A stretch of DNA of 64,000 bases. Origin: Geosiphon pyriformis (Eukaryota; Glomeromycota; Glomeromycetes; Archaeosporales; Geosiphonaceae). Below the pieces are notes generated by a model, which worked only from the letters and a program-made list of their open reading frames with translations, was not told the DNA's origin and did not search any database. Below are positions 22,541-35,124 of the stretch, piece after piece; position 1 is the stretch's first letter; every line of letters begins with the position of its first letter. Location of the stretch: NCBI GenBank assembly GCA_016748015.1, contig JAAOMT010000003.1, positions 729,187 through 793,186 of the forward strand, in the 5' to 3' direction. A program made the translations under genes and the position numbers.

Positions 22541-24102
22541 ATAATAATAATAATAATTTTAATAATTAAAAATCTAATACTTAAAATAAAATTTATTGGA
22601 TTTTATTAAAACTTAATATTAATAATATTAAAAATTATTAAATTATATAATAACAAGAATTTTAAAAATTTTGTATTATAAATATATATATAATAGTAGC
22701 AATAAAAGCAAAATAACAATTTTTTTATCAGATTTTTTAAAGTAACTTTAATAATTTAAAATCTAGTACTTAAAATAAAATTTATTTTAATAAAAATCAC
22801 AAACTAATTATTTATTATTTATATTTTATAACTTAATCTTTAATTTATTTAAAATTATTTATTATTAAGCAATATTAATAATATTAATTCACAAAATTTA
22901 ATAATATTAAAACAATAGTTTTTAATTATAACTATTGATAAAATACTAATTTTTTACTTTATTATTTTATTTATTTATTTATTTTTTGGTTTTATTTGTT
23001 GTTTATAATTGATTAAAAAAAAGTATTAAGATTATGATATTAATAATTACTTGGTAAAAAATGCAGAAATAAGCATAAAATTGATGTAGTAAATTACTTA
23101 CCAAAGAAATTAGACATTAATAATTAATAGTGAATTTTTGTTTATTATACAAAGAATTCAACCAACTCAAAATCTTCAGATACCAAAACCTTCAGATTAT
23201 ATTACCAATTAACAACACTATCTTATGAGCTAATACACCATACAATTATTTATAACAATGTAAATAATAATATCTTCAAGTTTTATTTCACAAATTAAAA
23301 GCAGTAATACTTTTTAATAAATTGGTTAATATTGTTTTGTATCAAGTTTTTTGGTTACCAATGACTTCTAATAAATAATTGATTTAAAATCACTAAATCA
23401 ATTACAAACAAAATAAAGCCAAAAATACTCTAATATTTCGACTTTACTATCTAAAGTACCCGACTCCAATACAAAAATTCTTCTCAAATAAAAGGAGGGT
23501 ACTATAGAAAGCATTTTACAGTGATAATTGAACATATTTAGGTTATATTTTTGTTATGATCCTTAAATTGAAATCATTTAACGTTGAACCTTGGGATATC
23601 TTGGAAGCTTCCACCTCTTCCAGAAAATCAAGACTAAATTAGGGAATGCTCTTGCATTAAAGAAATCCTAAAAAAGTCTGATTCCAGCAATTCTTTCACA
23701 GATCAGGATCTTTACTGGTTAATTTCCAACTCTGATTGTATGCTGGTCCTATTACTCAATACCTTGGCACTGGAGATATCTGGTTATATGATTTAGTCAG
23801 TTTGCATTAAAATTAAAAAATTACTTAACTTAACCAAGCCCAAATATCTGAATTTTTTGGGTCCATGCAAGATATAAATTTGATACTGCAAGGTGGTTAA
23901 CTTGGGTTTAAGGTCAAACTCCAATTTATGAGTTCAAATAGTGAAGAAAGTATTCGATTCCTAAAAAGCTGTGCTTGATTGGGAAAAAATCGCAAACAGA
24001 TAAGGAATGGAAAAGCTTTCAAGATAGGGAGATCAAATGCCTTATCGTTGGGCTAAAATTACTCTATCGGCCCTTAGAAAGAAAAAAAAGGAAAGCTCTC
24101 GG
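22541..24102. other. Spacer downstream of SMC1
   Basis: 22541-23400 is AT-rich without gene signal. 23420-24100 is more complex, with about ordinary base composition. It resembles none of the elements here and has no long ORF on either strand. It probably includes the SMC1 3' UTR at its right end. The rest could be a decayed gene or single-copy spacer. Confidence 0.5.
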
Positions 24103-27100
24103 TTATTCTTCATATTTGTCAACCTAAATGATGAGGGGTAAAGGATAAAGTTAATAACAAGAATATTGAAAGTTCATCGTCATATTAGCATACCTGTAAT
24201 GTTAACGTCTTACTGCTATTAATTTCTTGATCGCGATATATCCCTACTAGAGCTTGTGCTTTTTCATAAAGGGTGCTTTTCAATGAAATGACCACAAATT
24301 GAAAATTTTCGTCGGCATGTTCACGAATGTATGTCGCGATTTTGCCGACATTTGCGTTGTCAAGCGCTGCATCGACTTCATCAAGGACAAAGAAAGGAGA
24401 TGGCTGATAACTGTTTTTAGATAGTCGAATTATAGAATTATATGAAAATATAAAAAAAGAATTCAAGTAAATTTTCATACCTATGGATTGCAAAAAGCAT
24501 TGCTAAAGCAGCCATTGTCTTTTCGCCACCGGAAAGTTGTTCCATATCACGAAATCGTTTCATTGGAGGCATAGCGTGATATTTCACTCCATGTAAATAT
24601 GGTTCCTATAACGTAAATAAGGATAAGTAGGTTATTGAGAGGTGCTGATTAATTTCAGGTTATTGTATAAGTTAGTGAAATTTTACCTCTGTATCTTCTA
24701 AGCTTAGATAGGCTGTGCCACCCAAGGGGAAATTACGGCTCTTAGTCAAATCTTTATATATACGATCAATGTTTTCTGCTATGTGGCTATATGCCTCATA
24801 AAAACGTCTGTACCTGATACGAATTTTGATATTTTAGTTTAACATCAAAATCGTATTAAATATCAATTTATCTAGTGATAATACTTTACCTTTTTTGTTT
24901 TACAATGTTGAATTTTTCTTTAGCTGTCTTGGCTTCTTTTCTTGCAGTATCAAATTCTTTTTCTGTTTCTTGCAAACGTTGCTCAACAATATCCAGTCTA
25001 GGAAATAGGAAGAAAATCACTACTAAATAAAAATTTACGAAAAGCTTATCACCCATTAACTAACCTTTCAATGGCCTTCAGATTGGGTGCCATTTTATCG
25101 ATCTCGGCAGCTGTTGCATCTAGTTCAGCCTGAAATTCCTTTTCAATATCGGAGGAGGGATCCTAAAAATAATAATTATAAAATCTATCCAATATCTCAC
25201 GAATAGGATCACTTCCAGTATTGCTTTCTCTTACGTTTCGTTGTTGATCAGTTAATACTTTATAATCAACGATAATCGGCCAATCTGATTCGTGGGGTTC
25301 AAATGAAGCCGAAGGTCGTCTAGAAGGACCGGGTTCGTCATCTATATCCATTTCGTAAACATCATCTTGGAGATGCTTTGAATGGTCATAATTATTAGAA
25401 AGTTTATTGGATGGGAAATTTCAAAAAATGTTTAAAACTCTACCGAATCTTCAATAGGGATATCATCAAGTGAGCCTTCCCGTAATGGTAATTCTATTTC
25501 TTCAAGTTTGCATTTCCGAAATATGGAAAACTGGTCACTTTTGCATCTTTTGATGACATCCTCCTGTGAAAGTCGGAAATCGAAACGTAAAAAACTTGTT
25601 TTTTCATGTGATTCAAACTTATGATATTTACCCTTTTGACCACTTCTTTAGAAATTTTATCTATTTCTTTTGTAAGTCGTCCCAATTCTTTTTTAACGTT
25701 ATTAAATATTTCAGTTTTCTCTGAAAGCTTATTTTTAATAAGATTCATGTTTTTCTGTAATTTCCCAATTTCCTCAGATATGCGTTTGTTATCCCGTAAT
25801 ATTTGATCTCGTTCCTCTTTATAGCCGACTAGGTTATCCCTGGCTTGGGTAATGGATTCTTGCAGTTTGGTTAAACGGTCTGCCGTTTCTTTCAAATGTT
25901 CCTCACCGAACTTCAATCTTAAGATTAAAAAGGTAAATTTTCTTGCAGCATCTCATGAATAATTTTGCTTTTGTTTTTCAGGAGCTTGAAGAAATATATT
26001 TATGCGTACGAGTTTTGAAGCCGAGACTGTTGTATGGCAAATTTCATTCTCATCTCAGCAGCTTCTTGGGTCATTTTAAGTTGCCGTTGTTCATATTCGT
26101 GAATATTTGCAACGCCTATTTCTTGACAGAAATCTTCGAAAACCTCGTCTTCTATCTGATAAATTATGCCTTCTAACGTAGAAATTCTAGATTTTAAGAT
26201 AGATAGACTCGAATCCGCCTATATATTTGATGATAGTGTATGAGCAAATATTATTGTTTTGGAAAATCTATAGGGAAATACCTTTTGAAATTTTGGCCGA
26301 ATTTGATCGATTTCATTCTGGATTACTTGCAACTCATCATCAATCATGGCCAATTTGCGTTTTGTGTCATTCTATTTAAATTAAAAATAATTCATTGTTG
26401 TAGTAAAAAATTGTTGCATATATTAAATTTGAAGGAATGAAAAACCAAAAATCTATTAAAGAAATCTGCGAATAAATCTTTTTTCAAAAAACAACTAAAA
26501 AAGTTCATTAAATTACCATGATCTTACCAAATCATCTCTGAAAAGATTTAGTTTTGATTGTAACCCTGCTATTTCACCCTTCATTTGCTCTTCAACATTC
26601 CCTTTTCGTTTAATTCTGTTCAGCTCATTTAACTGAGACATGAGGAAGTCTCGCTTATGGGTCATAGCTATCAATAAAATAGTAGAATAAGTGCTTTTGA
26701 ATAGAGCTAGAGAATATTATTTTCCTAAGGGGCATCACCTTCAAAATCAGAATCTTGAAATTTCCGGGCCCCAGCTTCAATGCCGCTTCTACCACCAGTA
26801 ATCAAACCGCTTTTATGTATAATCGTGCCATCCAGAGTGACGGCTTCCCCAGAACAAACGGTTGATAAGCCTGAGTTGAAAGAAACTTGATAACAGCTTA
26901 CGATAGGCACATAGGTTACCTTTAACTTCCTCATTTTTTTCATAGCAAATTGTTTTGGCAATATCTAAACTGTCGCATACTAAGGCGTTGCCACAAGCAT
27001 ACTGGAGAGCTCTCTCAAGCTCTCTCGGATAATCAATAACGTCGATGGCTAGTCTGGCACCCTTTAGAATACTTCGATACTTATCATTGACTGGTTTGGC

Positions 27101-30016
27101 CACAATAGTGTCCAAAGGAATGAAAGTGGCATGCCCAAGTCGTTGCTCTCTTATATACTAATTAAAAAGTTGATATAAATAAACTATATCAAAAGTTTTA
27201 CCTACTTCGCATAGTGTAATACCTGAATACACTCAAGTCCAATTTTTTCTGTCCCAACAATAATGGCCTCCATGTTTCTTCCCAGTATAATTGATATTGC
27301 AGCGTCATATTTCCGTTGGGTTGTTTTACACAAATCCAGAACTCGTCCATGAACACCTTCGAAAACTCTTTTCAAGCTGTCCAGTAGATCTTTCATTTTT
27401 TGTTCACGCTCAATTTCTCTTTGATCCACCCTAGCGTCCATAAGTTTGTTTAAAATATCTTGGAGGTCTCCATTTAACACCCTCTCTTGTTGACTTATTA
27501 AAAATAAAAGTATAAAACAAAGCAGAATTAAATTAATTCGTACAGTTTTACATCATATATTGTTGGTGAAGCTACGCGCCATAAACCAATTAATCAAATC
27601 ATTATCTACCTAATCCGCGTGCGTTCCGAGACAGCAGTATTCAGCTCGTTTTGTTTTGAATCTTTATCCGCAAGCAATTGCGACACATAGATTTTAACCT
27701 TTGAAATTGGGGAGTATTGATTATTTGTTAAGGCTACAAGAAAAACAATCATTGGTATATTCATTGCTGGCCTACTTTTTCTTCGTGGCGTGACAATTCC
27801 TCTTTGTCCTCTATTAGTTGTTGACGACGCCTAGCTAACTCATCTAATCTTTCTTTAAGCCTTCTTGTAGATTCGTTATCAGTCTTTTCTTTACGGTTCA
27901 GAATTTCCAATTCTTGCTTTTGGGTCACGGTTTTTTTGTTGGCTTCCTCTTTACTTGAAATAAGAAAGTTTATCTTACAGAGGTATTGATATATTATTAA
28001 TTAAACCCAAATACTCCTACTTTTTATTATAATGTGCAAGTTCGTCTGCATTAAGTGAAGTATTCCTATGATTGCTGCGGCTTCCCCCACCCTTAATTTC
28101 CTCTTGAATAAACAATAATGGAATTAATACGTCGGAATTTATATATTTTATAAATGTTCTAATTTTTCCAGTAAAGAAGACTCAATTGGATGTACCTTCA
28201 TATTTAGACGCAGCCCTATTGACGGAATTCAAGTCTTTCTTCATGATATCTATATTTTTTTCCTATTATATCCATATAAGCGTCGGAACAAGATGAATAT
28301 AATTGATTAAGTCAAATACACGTAATAGTTAGGTCCTCATTTCTTGATCTACCTGTTCTTCGTAATCCTTTTGAACTTTTACTGCATTCTGCTCATATTT
28401 CTCCAGCTTTTGATTTATATAAGTAATCTTTTCTTCTAACTTCAGTAAAGTTGGACGCTATAAAAGACAAGACCTTATTAGCTTAGAGATACAAAGATAT
28501 AGCATATTAGAGATATTAAACCTTGTCTTCAATTTCCGATTCCTTTCCTCTTATCTGTCTTTCCAGATTATTTTGTTGTTTATCAACTTCACTCTTTTCT
28601 TGTCGAGCTTTTTTTAGTTCGTTGTTTAAATTTTTCTCCACAAAAAAAGCCCAGGTTAGTGTAAATATCAAATAAAATTTTTTCTGCCAGTGAGGGAAGA
28701 TGTACCTGTTCTCGCTGTTTGGTTTGGATAAAATTGTTGTGTTGTGCAATTTCATGCTTACATCGGTCAATTTGCTTTTGGATATGAAACAACCGCCATA
28801 AAAGATACTTGACTTGAATGGCTGCCTATAGGTATTGTAAATGATCTGAGATATGACTTGCAAGAGAAGTTTGTAACCAAAAATATTATACTACCTTCTT
28901 TCCTAACAAAGTTTCAAATCTTTCGGCTTCTTGTTTCTGTTCTGTATACTGTTTAATTTCGGCATTGATCCCACGCTTCTTATTAAAATTAAATGCAGAA
29001 TTTTCTGTAGCGCGCTCTTGTTGAACTTTCAATTGTTCATATTCCGTTTTCAATTCAAGAGAACTGTAATGATTTAAATGAAAAATGAGCTGGGCAAGAC
29101 GGAAGTAAAAATATAATGGTTCAAGAATTTCTACCCGCTAATTTGTTCTATTAATTTTGTCAAATCTTTTGGGGATTGCGATGCAATGGCTTCAACATCA
29201 CCCTTTAGATAGCCGAGAAATGAATTAAATGCGAGATTATTTATGATTCGTATAAAAGGAGAAAACAAAAATCGTACCTGAAAAACGAGAAAATTTCTCG
29301 CTTTGACCAAGATTTTTTGGTTTTCCAACATTTCATTGTATTTTGCATAAGTAAAAACCTTGTTATTGATTTTATATTCGCTGGCTCCAGAGGCAGTTAT
29401 ACTATTTTAAAGATATATTTATGAAAAATTAAAATCAAACTCCTTTAACATGATAAACCAAAAATAAAATCATGTGCCTTCTTGTAAATTTGAGCTCCTC
29501 TCCATTGTCATCCTGATAAACGGCCATTACCCATGCTCGTCTTGGGTTATTAGCGCGTCCCTCAGTTGAAAAGCTATCAATATCATCGTCATCGTCGTCT
29601 TGCATAGCACTTCCTCGGTATATAAGATCACGAAGTTGGGAAGAACGTAATTGGGAAGATTTTACTCCCAAAACAAAAGAGATGGCATCCATCAGATTTG
29701 ATTTTCCTTAAAAATTGAAAATCAGGATATAGTATTTTTAGTAAAGAAAAGCCAATAGAATTTCGAAGGCGAAATACGTTTGTAAGCTTTTGTTCATTTT
29801 GCTCACTTGAATGTTTTTAAGGAAATTATAGAACAGAAATATTTTTTCCTTGAAGCACAAAAGCAATTATACAATAGAAGATATTTGAATTTTGAACATT
29901 AACCTACCAGCTCCATTTGGCCCTATCACAGAAGTGAAATTAAGGAAAGGTCCAATGGTCTGGTGCCCTTTATACGATTTAAAGTTCTCTAATTCTAGAC
30001 GAATGAGACGCCCCAT
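24103..30016 (-). CDS. SMC1: Cohesin subunit SMC1, 27 exons
   Basis: Structural maintenance of chromosomes protein 1, the ATPase arm of cohesin that pairs with SMC3. Start ATG is 30016 ([17 protein letters not shown]). Exons: 30016-29908, 29706-29478, 29401-29278, 29202-29135, 29063-28895, 28825-28706, 28635-28522, 28457-28353, 28262-28196, 28102-28021, 27953-27776, 27698-27610, 27493-27223, 27157-26920, 26870-26739, 26667-26528, 26371-26282, 26218-26010, 25917-25632, 25563-25444, 25375-25235, 25162-25065, 24997-24890, 24813-24687, 24605-24481, 24410-24194, 24123-24103. They sum to 3777 nt, 1258 aa, close to 1225-1233 in yeast and human. Walker A GPNGAGKS is at residues 32-39. Coiled coils flank the hinge (about 486-700, with GRVLDLC and [12 protein letters not shown]). 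The signature LSGGEKT is at about 1162-1168 and Walker [13 protein letters not shown] at about 1186. All introns are GT-AG except the second, which is GC-AG. No disabling change seen. Confidence 0.95.
29402..29477 (-). other. SMC1: GC-AG intron 2 of SMC1
   Basis: The only intron in the model with a GC donor (AAG|GCACATG) and a normal TAG acceptor. Phase 2 at both ends and similarity of the flanking protein (LKFTR before, [10 protein letters not shown] after) require this junction. The nearest GT downstream would break the frame. Confidence 0.75.
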
Positions 30017-31689
30017 AAGTGAAAGTTTTGCGAAATGCTGTTACAGCTTGGTCTATCTAAAAATTATTTTATCTAAAATAATAATATATTATTACTAGCC
30101 TACCCTGTACATCATTAATCATTGGTTTACAACTTAGCATTTTCAATTTTTTATACCCAGTTAACTTTATACAAATTTAGAATTAATAAAAATTGTTTTA
30201 TTAAAATAATAATTTTATTTTAATATATTTAAATATTTTTGTTGTTACAAAAATTTTATTTTTATGTTATTAATCGACGTATTGTATTCGATAGTGGTTG
30301 GGCTACACGTTAAAATAAAATAAAATAAAATAAATATTATTATTAAAATATCTTTTTGGTAATTATTAATAAAGCAATTTTAAATTAATAAATATTAAAA
30401 TACAATAATTAAATAATTACAATATTAAAAACTCTTTTTTTTTGTATTTTTTATGATCATAACCAAAGCAAAAAGTAAAAAGTTGCAATTTTTTATTTTT
30501 TAAAGCACTTAATAATATTTTTATTAATAAATCACTTTTTTTATTTTTAGTTGAGTTTTTTTTTTAAAAAAACTTATTTAAGATAATCTTTATATAGTTA
30601 TTGTTTTAATTAAAAGTTTTAAAATATTTAATACAAAACTGATAATTAAGTAATTTTTTTTCTGTTTTTTTTTTTATTACTTCTTAAATAGTTAAAAAAG
30701 CCAAATTAGCCAAAAAACAATCTTTTTTAATCTTTATTCTGTCTAATAGCAATTTTTTTGAAATACTAAAAAGTTTTTTTTTAAATATTTTTAATATTAA
30801 TTTTATTGTTTTAAATCTGTTTTTTTTTGTTTTTTCTAATGTTCTTATTAATTTTATATTATTTATACTAATTATAATATTTAATTTTATTATAATTATA
30901 AAAATTATTTTTTTGTTTTAAATAACAATAATAAAACATATTAAACAATTTTTGTTGGTTTTAAAAACAAAATAAATTATGTATTTATATATAATTTTAA
31001 TTATTTATTTTATTAAATTATTTAATTTTAATCAAATAGAAATTAAATTTTTTTTTTTGTTTTTTATAATATTGTTTTTAATTATATTTGAAAAACAATT
31101 TTTAATTATCAAAAAATTTTTAAGTAAATGGCTTTTATTTTAATATTTAATGTTTTTAAAATTAAACTAATTTATATTAAAATTGTTTTTTAGTTTATAT
31201 ATGATTTTATTAATATAAAATTAGTATTTAAAAACAATATAAAATTATTTTATATAAAATTTGTTTTTTAAGTTTCTTTAAATACTGTTTTTTAAGTTAA
31301 ACTTTTTGATTTTATTTTATTTTATTTTTTAAAATTGTTAAGTTTTTAATAATTTTTAAATTACATTTTTTTTGTTTTTATTACTTTGTAAAATATGGTT
31401 AAATATGTTTTTATTATTAATATTAAAATTTATTGGTATTTGGAAATATATTGTTATTTATTTTAAGTTTTTTAATACAATTATAATTGTTTTTATTTTT
31501 TAATTAATTTTAATAATAAAAAATAATATTAAAATTTTTTTTATTAGTTAAAAAAAATTATTGCTTTATATAATAAGTTTAAAACCAAATTAATTAATTT
31601 TTTTGGTTTTATAATTTTAAAATAATTAATTTGGTTTTTTAAGTTTATAGTTTTACTTATTTATTTTTTATTTTTCTAATTTATTTTTT
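30017..31689. other. AT-rich region upstream of SMC1
   Basis: The first 100 bp or so upstream of the ATG should hold the SMC1 5' UTR and promoter. No clear TATA element can be told apart from the AT background. The rest is A/T-only sequence with an (AAAAT)n tract at about 30312-30335 and long T-runs. No coding signal. Confidence 0.55.
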
Positions 31690-31802
31690 TTTTATTATTT
31701 TTAATGAGTAAGGCCCAAATGCCACCCAGCACAATACATCAAACTAAGTAATCTAAACTGAGTGCAAATCATGCACTTTCTACACATAACCAGCCACTTG
31801 GA
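31690..31802 (-). mobile_element. LINE 3' end fragment
   Basis: About 110 bp matching only the 3' UTR and A-rich tail of the LINEs here (CATGTAGAAAGTGCATGATT-type sequence on the minus strand). It starts, on the minus strand, at the loop of the conserved 3' UTR hairpin: the 3' arm (31795-31787) and loop (31800-31796) are present and the 5' arm is not. It is an extreme 5' truncation. Confidence 0.75.
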
Positions 31803-32625
31803 TAATTTATTTATTTATTTTATTTAATGAATAGAATTTAATTTATTTATTTTAACAATATTATAAATAAATATATTGAATTATGTTTTATAATTTAATA
31901 TTGTAAATTTATTATATATTTAAAAATTTTTATAATTAAGTTTTTTGTATAAAAAACAGAAATTAAATATTATTAATATTATTAATAAGTATATTTATTA
32001 TATTCTATAATAGTATTATAAATTATTTATATTATTTAAAAGTTTTGATAATTTTAAAAATTTAATAATTGAGTTTTTTATATAAAACAAAAATTTAAAT
32101 GTTGATGATTTTTACTATCTAGTATTTATTTTTTTAACATAATAATTAATTTATTTTAATATTTTTTTGTTTTTTACCAGATTATTTATAATATTATAAT
32201 TTTAGTATTTATTTTTTTAAATAATTATTTTAATAATAACAAACAAAAAAAAGTAAAAAAAAATAAACTAAAATAAAAAATAAAAAAAATGTTAATATTT
32301 TGTTAATAATTATAATTAAGAACTATTGTTTTAATATGTTAAAATTTTTAAATAATTGTTTTTGGTATTTATTGTTTTTCAAAAAAAATTTTATATTATA
32401 AATATAAAATATAAACAAAATTAAAAATAAAAAATTGAAAATTTTGATTATTATTTTTTAATTTATTTCTAATAATTAGTTTCTGTTTTTTTAAGTTTTA
32501 TAGAAATTATTAAATATTATAAAATTAATTTTTAAGTATATTTAATATTTATAAATTTATAAATTTTTGTTAAATAATATTATTAAAAAAATATTATTAA
32601 AATTATTATATAAGTTTTTTTTTAT
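31803..32625. other. AT-rich spacer
   Basis: A/T-only sequence with homopolymer runs. No features seen. Confidence 0.6.
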
Positions 32626-32726
32626 TTTTTTTATTAGCATTTAATGAGTGAAGTTCAACCACTATCTAATACATAGAACCAAACTAAGTGGCTCAAACTA
32701 AACGCAACTTACACAATGACTACATA

Positions 32727-32749
32727 CGACTAGTCACTCAGGCCAGACT
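32727..32749 (-). promoter_or_regulatory. LINE 3' UTR hairpin, LINE C
   Basis: Arms AGTCTGGCC and GACTAGTCG around loop TGAGT on the minus strand. Only 6 of 9 positions pair, so this copy has lost part of the stem. Confidence 0.4.
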
Positions 32750-32757
32750 AGGCAACA

Positions 32758-34209
32758 CTACACACCTACATAAACATGGGGGCAATCATTTAGACCTGAA
32801 AAAAAAAAGCAAGGCTTGCAATGGCCAAAACTAACAGCAAAAAACTCAGCAATGCCAAGCATCCTCACCATACTATCTGAAAGCACAGAACACATCCTAC
32901 GTGACAAATTTGAAACCAAACAATTATCACCAACCAAGCCAGCCTTCTCCATGTTCACTCTGAATTTAGATCTAACCAACCAGACCCTGGATCGATGTAG
33001 CTCAACCAAGAACTTTACAAACTTAACCACCACTCCAGAGGCTTTTCCAGCATCCTCAAAAACACCTGCTGCCTCAACAACCCAACTCTTCATCACAAAA
33101 CCCTTACACAAAACTGAATACCTGCCAACATCCAAGTGACAAGAATCAAGAACTTTAAGAACAGAAGAGGAAAATGGATCACAATCGCCAACCAGAGATG
33201 CCCAGCACACAGAAACCTCCAGCAAAATTTCCATCCAGGTGTGAACATTCTGCGAACAAGTAAAAACATGGTCTGGCAGTTCCATCTTCTCACACAACAA
33301 ACACTGAACACCTGGGTAACATTTATTATATAACTTTTTTCTAACAGCCACTGGCAACCTTTTGTGTACAGTCTTCATCAAATATGTTTGAAGATCAGCC
33401 GATTTCCAGCTAGTAAATCCAGCAAGCATGTGTGAGTCAGGATGCCAGACCTTTGCCGAAGCAGCCCAATCAAAATCCCCCAGCATGTCAATTGAGACCA
33501 CATCCCAGCCTGGACTAGCCTTTCAACAAGCATGACAAACAGATTTGAACACATCCCTAACAAAGTAATGGGTGTTGCCCGAAATCACAGTGTCCTCAGC
33601 CATCAAACAATGCTCTCATACCCTTATTGGCAAAACGTAGAAAGAACCAGCAGCTTTACCTGCAGACTTATCAGCTCTTACATTGCCAAGAACACTGGCA
33701 TGACTTTTGACTTTGACCCAATTCACACTGAGATTCTTATCTCTAATCAAGTTAAAAATATGCCTCCTTTCGATCCAGCAGCAATTACAAAAGTCCAGAA
33801 CAAAAAACAATAACTCAGAGACACAAGCATCAATTGCAGCTTGGCTGTCGAGATATAAAACCACAGAACAAGATGATGGAACACACTCTAAAGCCAGAGC
33901 AACAGCCTGTAACTCAGCCATAGTAGAAGATAAAAAGCCAAAAATCCTGACACCAACACTCAAATCTAAAGCCAGAAAGTATGCAACAGCACCACTCAAC
34001 ACATTAGCAGAACCAGCACCCCTCAAGGACCCATTCATATACACCTCAAAATAGCCAGACCAAATCTCATGTAAACCATCCCGTACAGAAGAAAACACAT
34101 CAGAGCCCATAATACTCAAACCACCAGAATGGACAGCACCAGTAAAGCCCAGAAAAGAAAAACCCTGATCCAGAAAAAATTTAGAAGCGACCACAAACCA
34201 ATAGGGCAC
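32758..34209 (-). pseudogene. LINE C ORF2 C-terminal part (RNase H, zinc finger)
   Basis: One frame throughout, open except for two stops (the first at 33618-33616, the second about 80 nt further on, TGA). RNase H: the usual YTDGS reads YMNGS (first catalytic Asp lost), then MAELQAVALAL, the LDSQAA motif and KSHASVLGN. After it come the conserved LINE tail and a zinc finger C-L-L-C with His and Cys following (H-V-F-T-C), near 33250-33290. It ends at the shared C-terminus (YVGV) before the 3' UTR. It would be the processing part of ORF2 in an intact element. Confidence 0.8.
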
Positions 34210-34221
34210 AGGACCCCGGTT

Positions 34222-35124
34222 TTTTTTTATAAGATAAAATATTGTAATATTTTATTTTTAATAAGTTTTTTTTTACTAATTATATTGCTGTTTCTATAGA
34301 AATTATTTTAAGAAATTTACTTAATTTTTAGTTTAATTTGGTATATAAACAAACTAATAAAAACAAATAAAAGTATAGAGTTAATAATATTAGTAAAAAG
34401 ATATAAAATAAATTTAATAACTTTATTTTAAATTTTACTTTTTAATTAGTAAATGTTTTTAAAAAATAAAAAACTGTTGATAATATTAATAATATATAAA
34501 TTTTGTTTATGTAAATAGTATATTTTATTGTAAATATTGTGCTTTTAAAAACATGATTTAAATTTAAGAAAATTATTAAAAATACTGTTTTTTTTAAGTT
34601 TTATTATATAAAATTATTTGTTCTTAAAATTTTAAAAATATTCAAGTTGAATAATACAAACAAATTTATAATTATATTAAAGAAATAAATCAAATTAAAT
34701 TATGATAAAATTGCTAAGTTTTATGTTTTTTTCAAAAGTAATTTTGGTATTGTCAATATTAAATATATATTATTTTAATTAAAAAAAAATACAAAATTTC
34801 TAAAATGTCTGAAGTTAAATCTGTAAAGAATAATTACATTAAAAATATAATTATAAAATAGATAAAAAATTTTATTAATGATAAAAAATAAATAATTAAT
34901 AATATTTTAGAAAGATTCTTTAAAAAAATAACTTTAAATTATTTAATAAATAATAAAAGATTGATTCTTAATTTAAAGTTGATTAAATATAAGATAAATT
35001 TAATTATAAAAAATTAAACAAAAAAATATATGATTAAAAAGACAATCTTTTAAGTCTAAAATTATTAATATAAACTATTTATTTATATTTAAGATAATAT
35101 ATTTATTAAGTTCTTGAATGATTT
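34222..35124. other. AT-rich spacer between LINEs C and D
   Basis: A/T-only sequence between two head-to-head truncated LINEs. No coding signal. Confidence 0.6.

Larger units (their letters stand above)
32626..34221 (-). mobile_element. 5'-truncated LINE C
   Basis: Last 1.6 kb of a LINE on the minus strand: end of ORF2, 3' UTR and a poly-A tail (T-run near 32608-32640 on plus). The upstream edge is abrupt at 34221, where coding sequence turns into T-rich spacer. It is richer in G+C than the surroundings and has few stops, so it is one of the younger insertions. Confidence 0.85.

Noticed and set aside
22541-24102. tRNA or rRNA genes
   Set aside because: No cloverleaf with a T-loop GTTCRA box or rRNA core was found here or elsewhere in the window.
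32816-34054. Plus-strand ORFs across LINE C
   Set aside because: Antisense shadows of the RNase H and finger region. No independent support.
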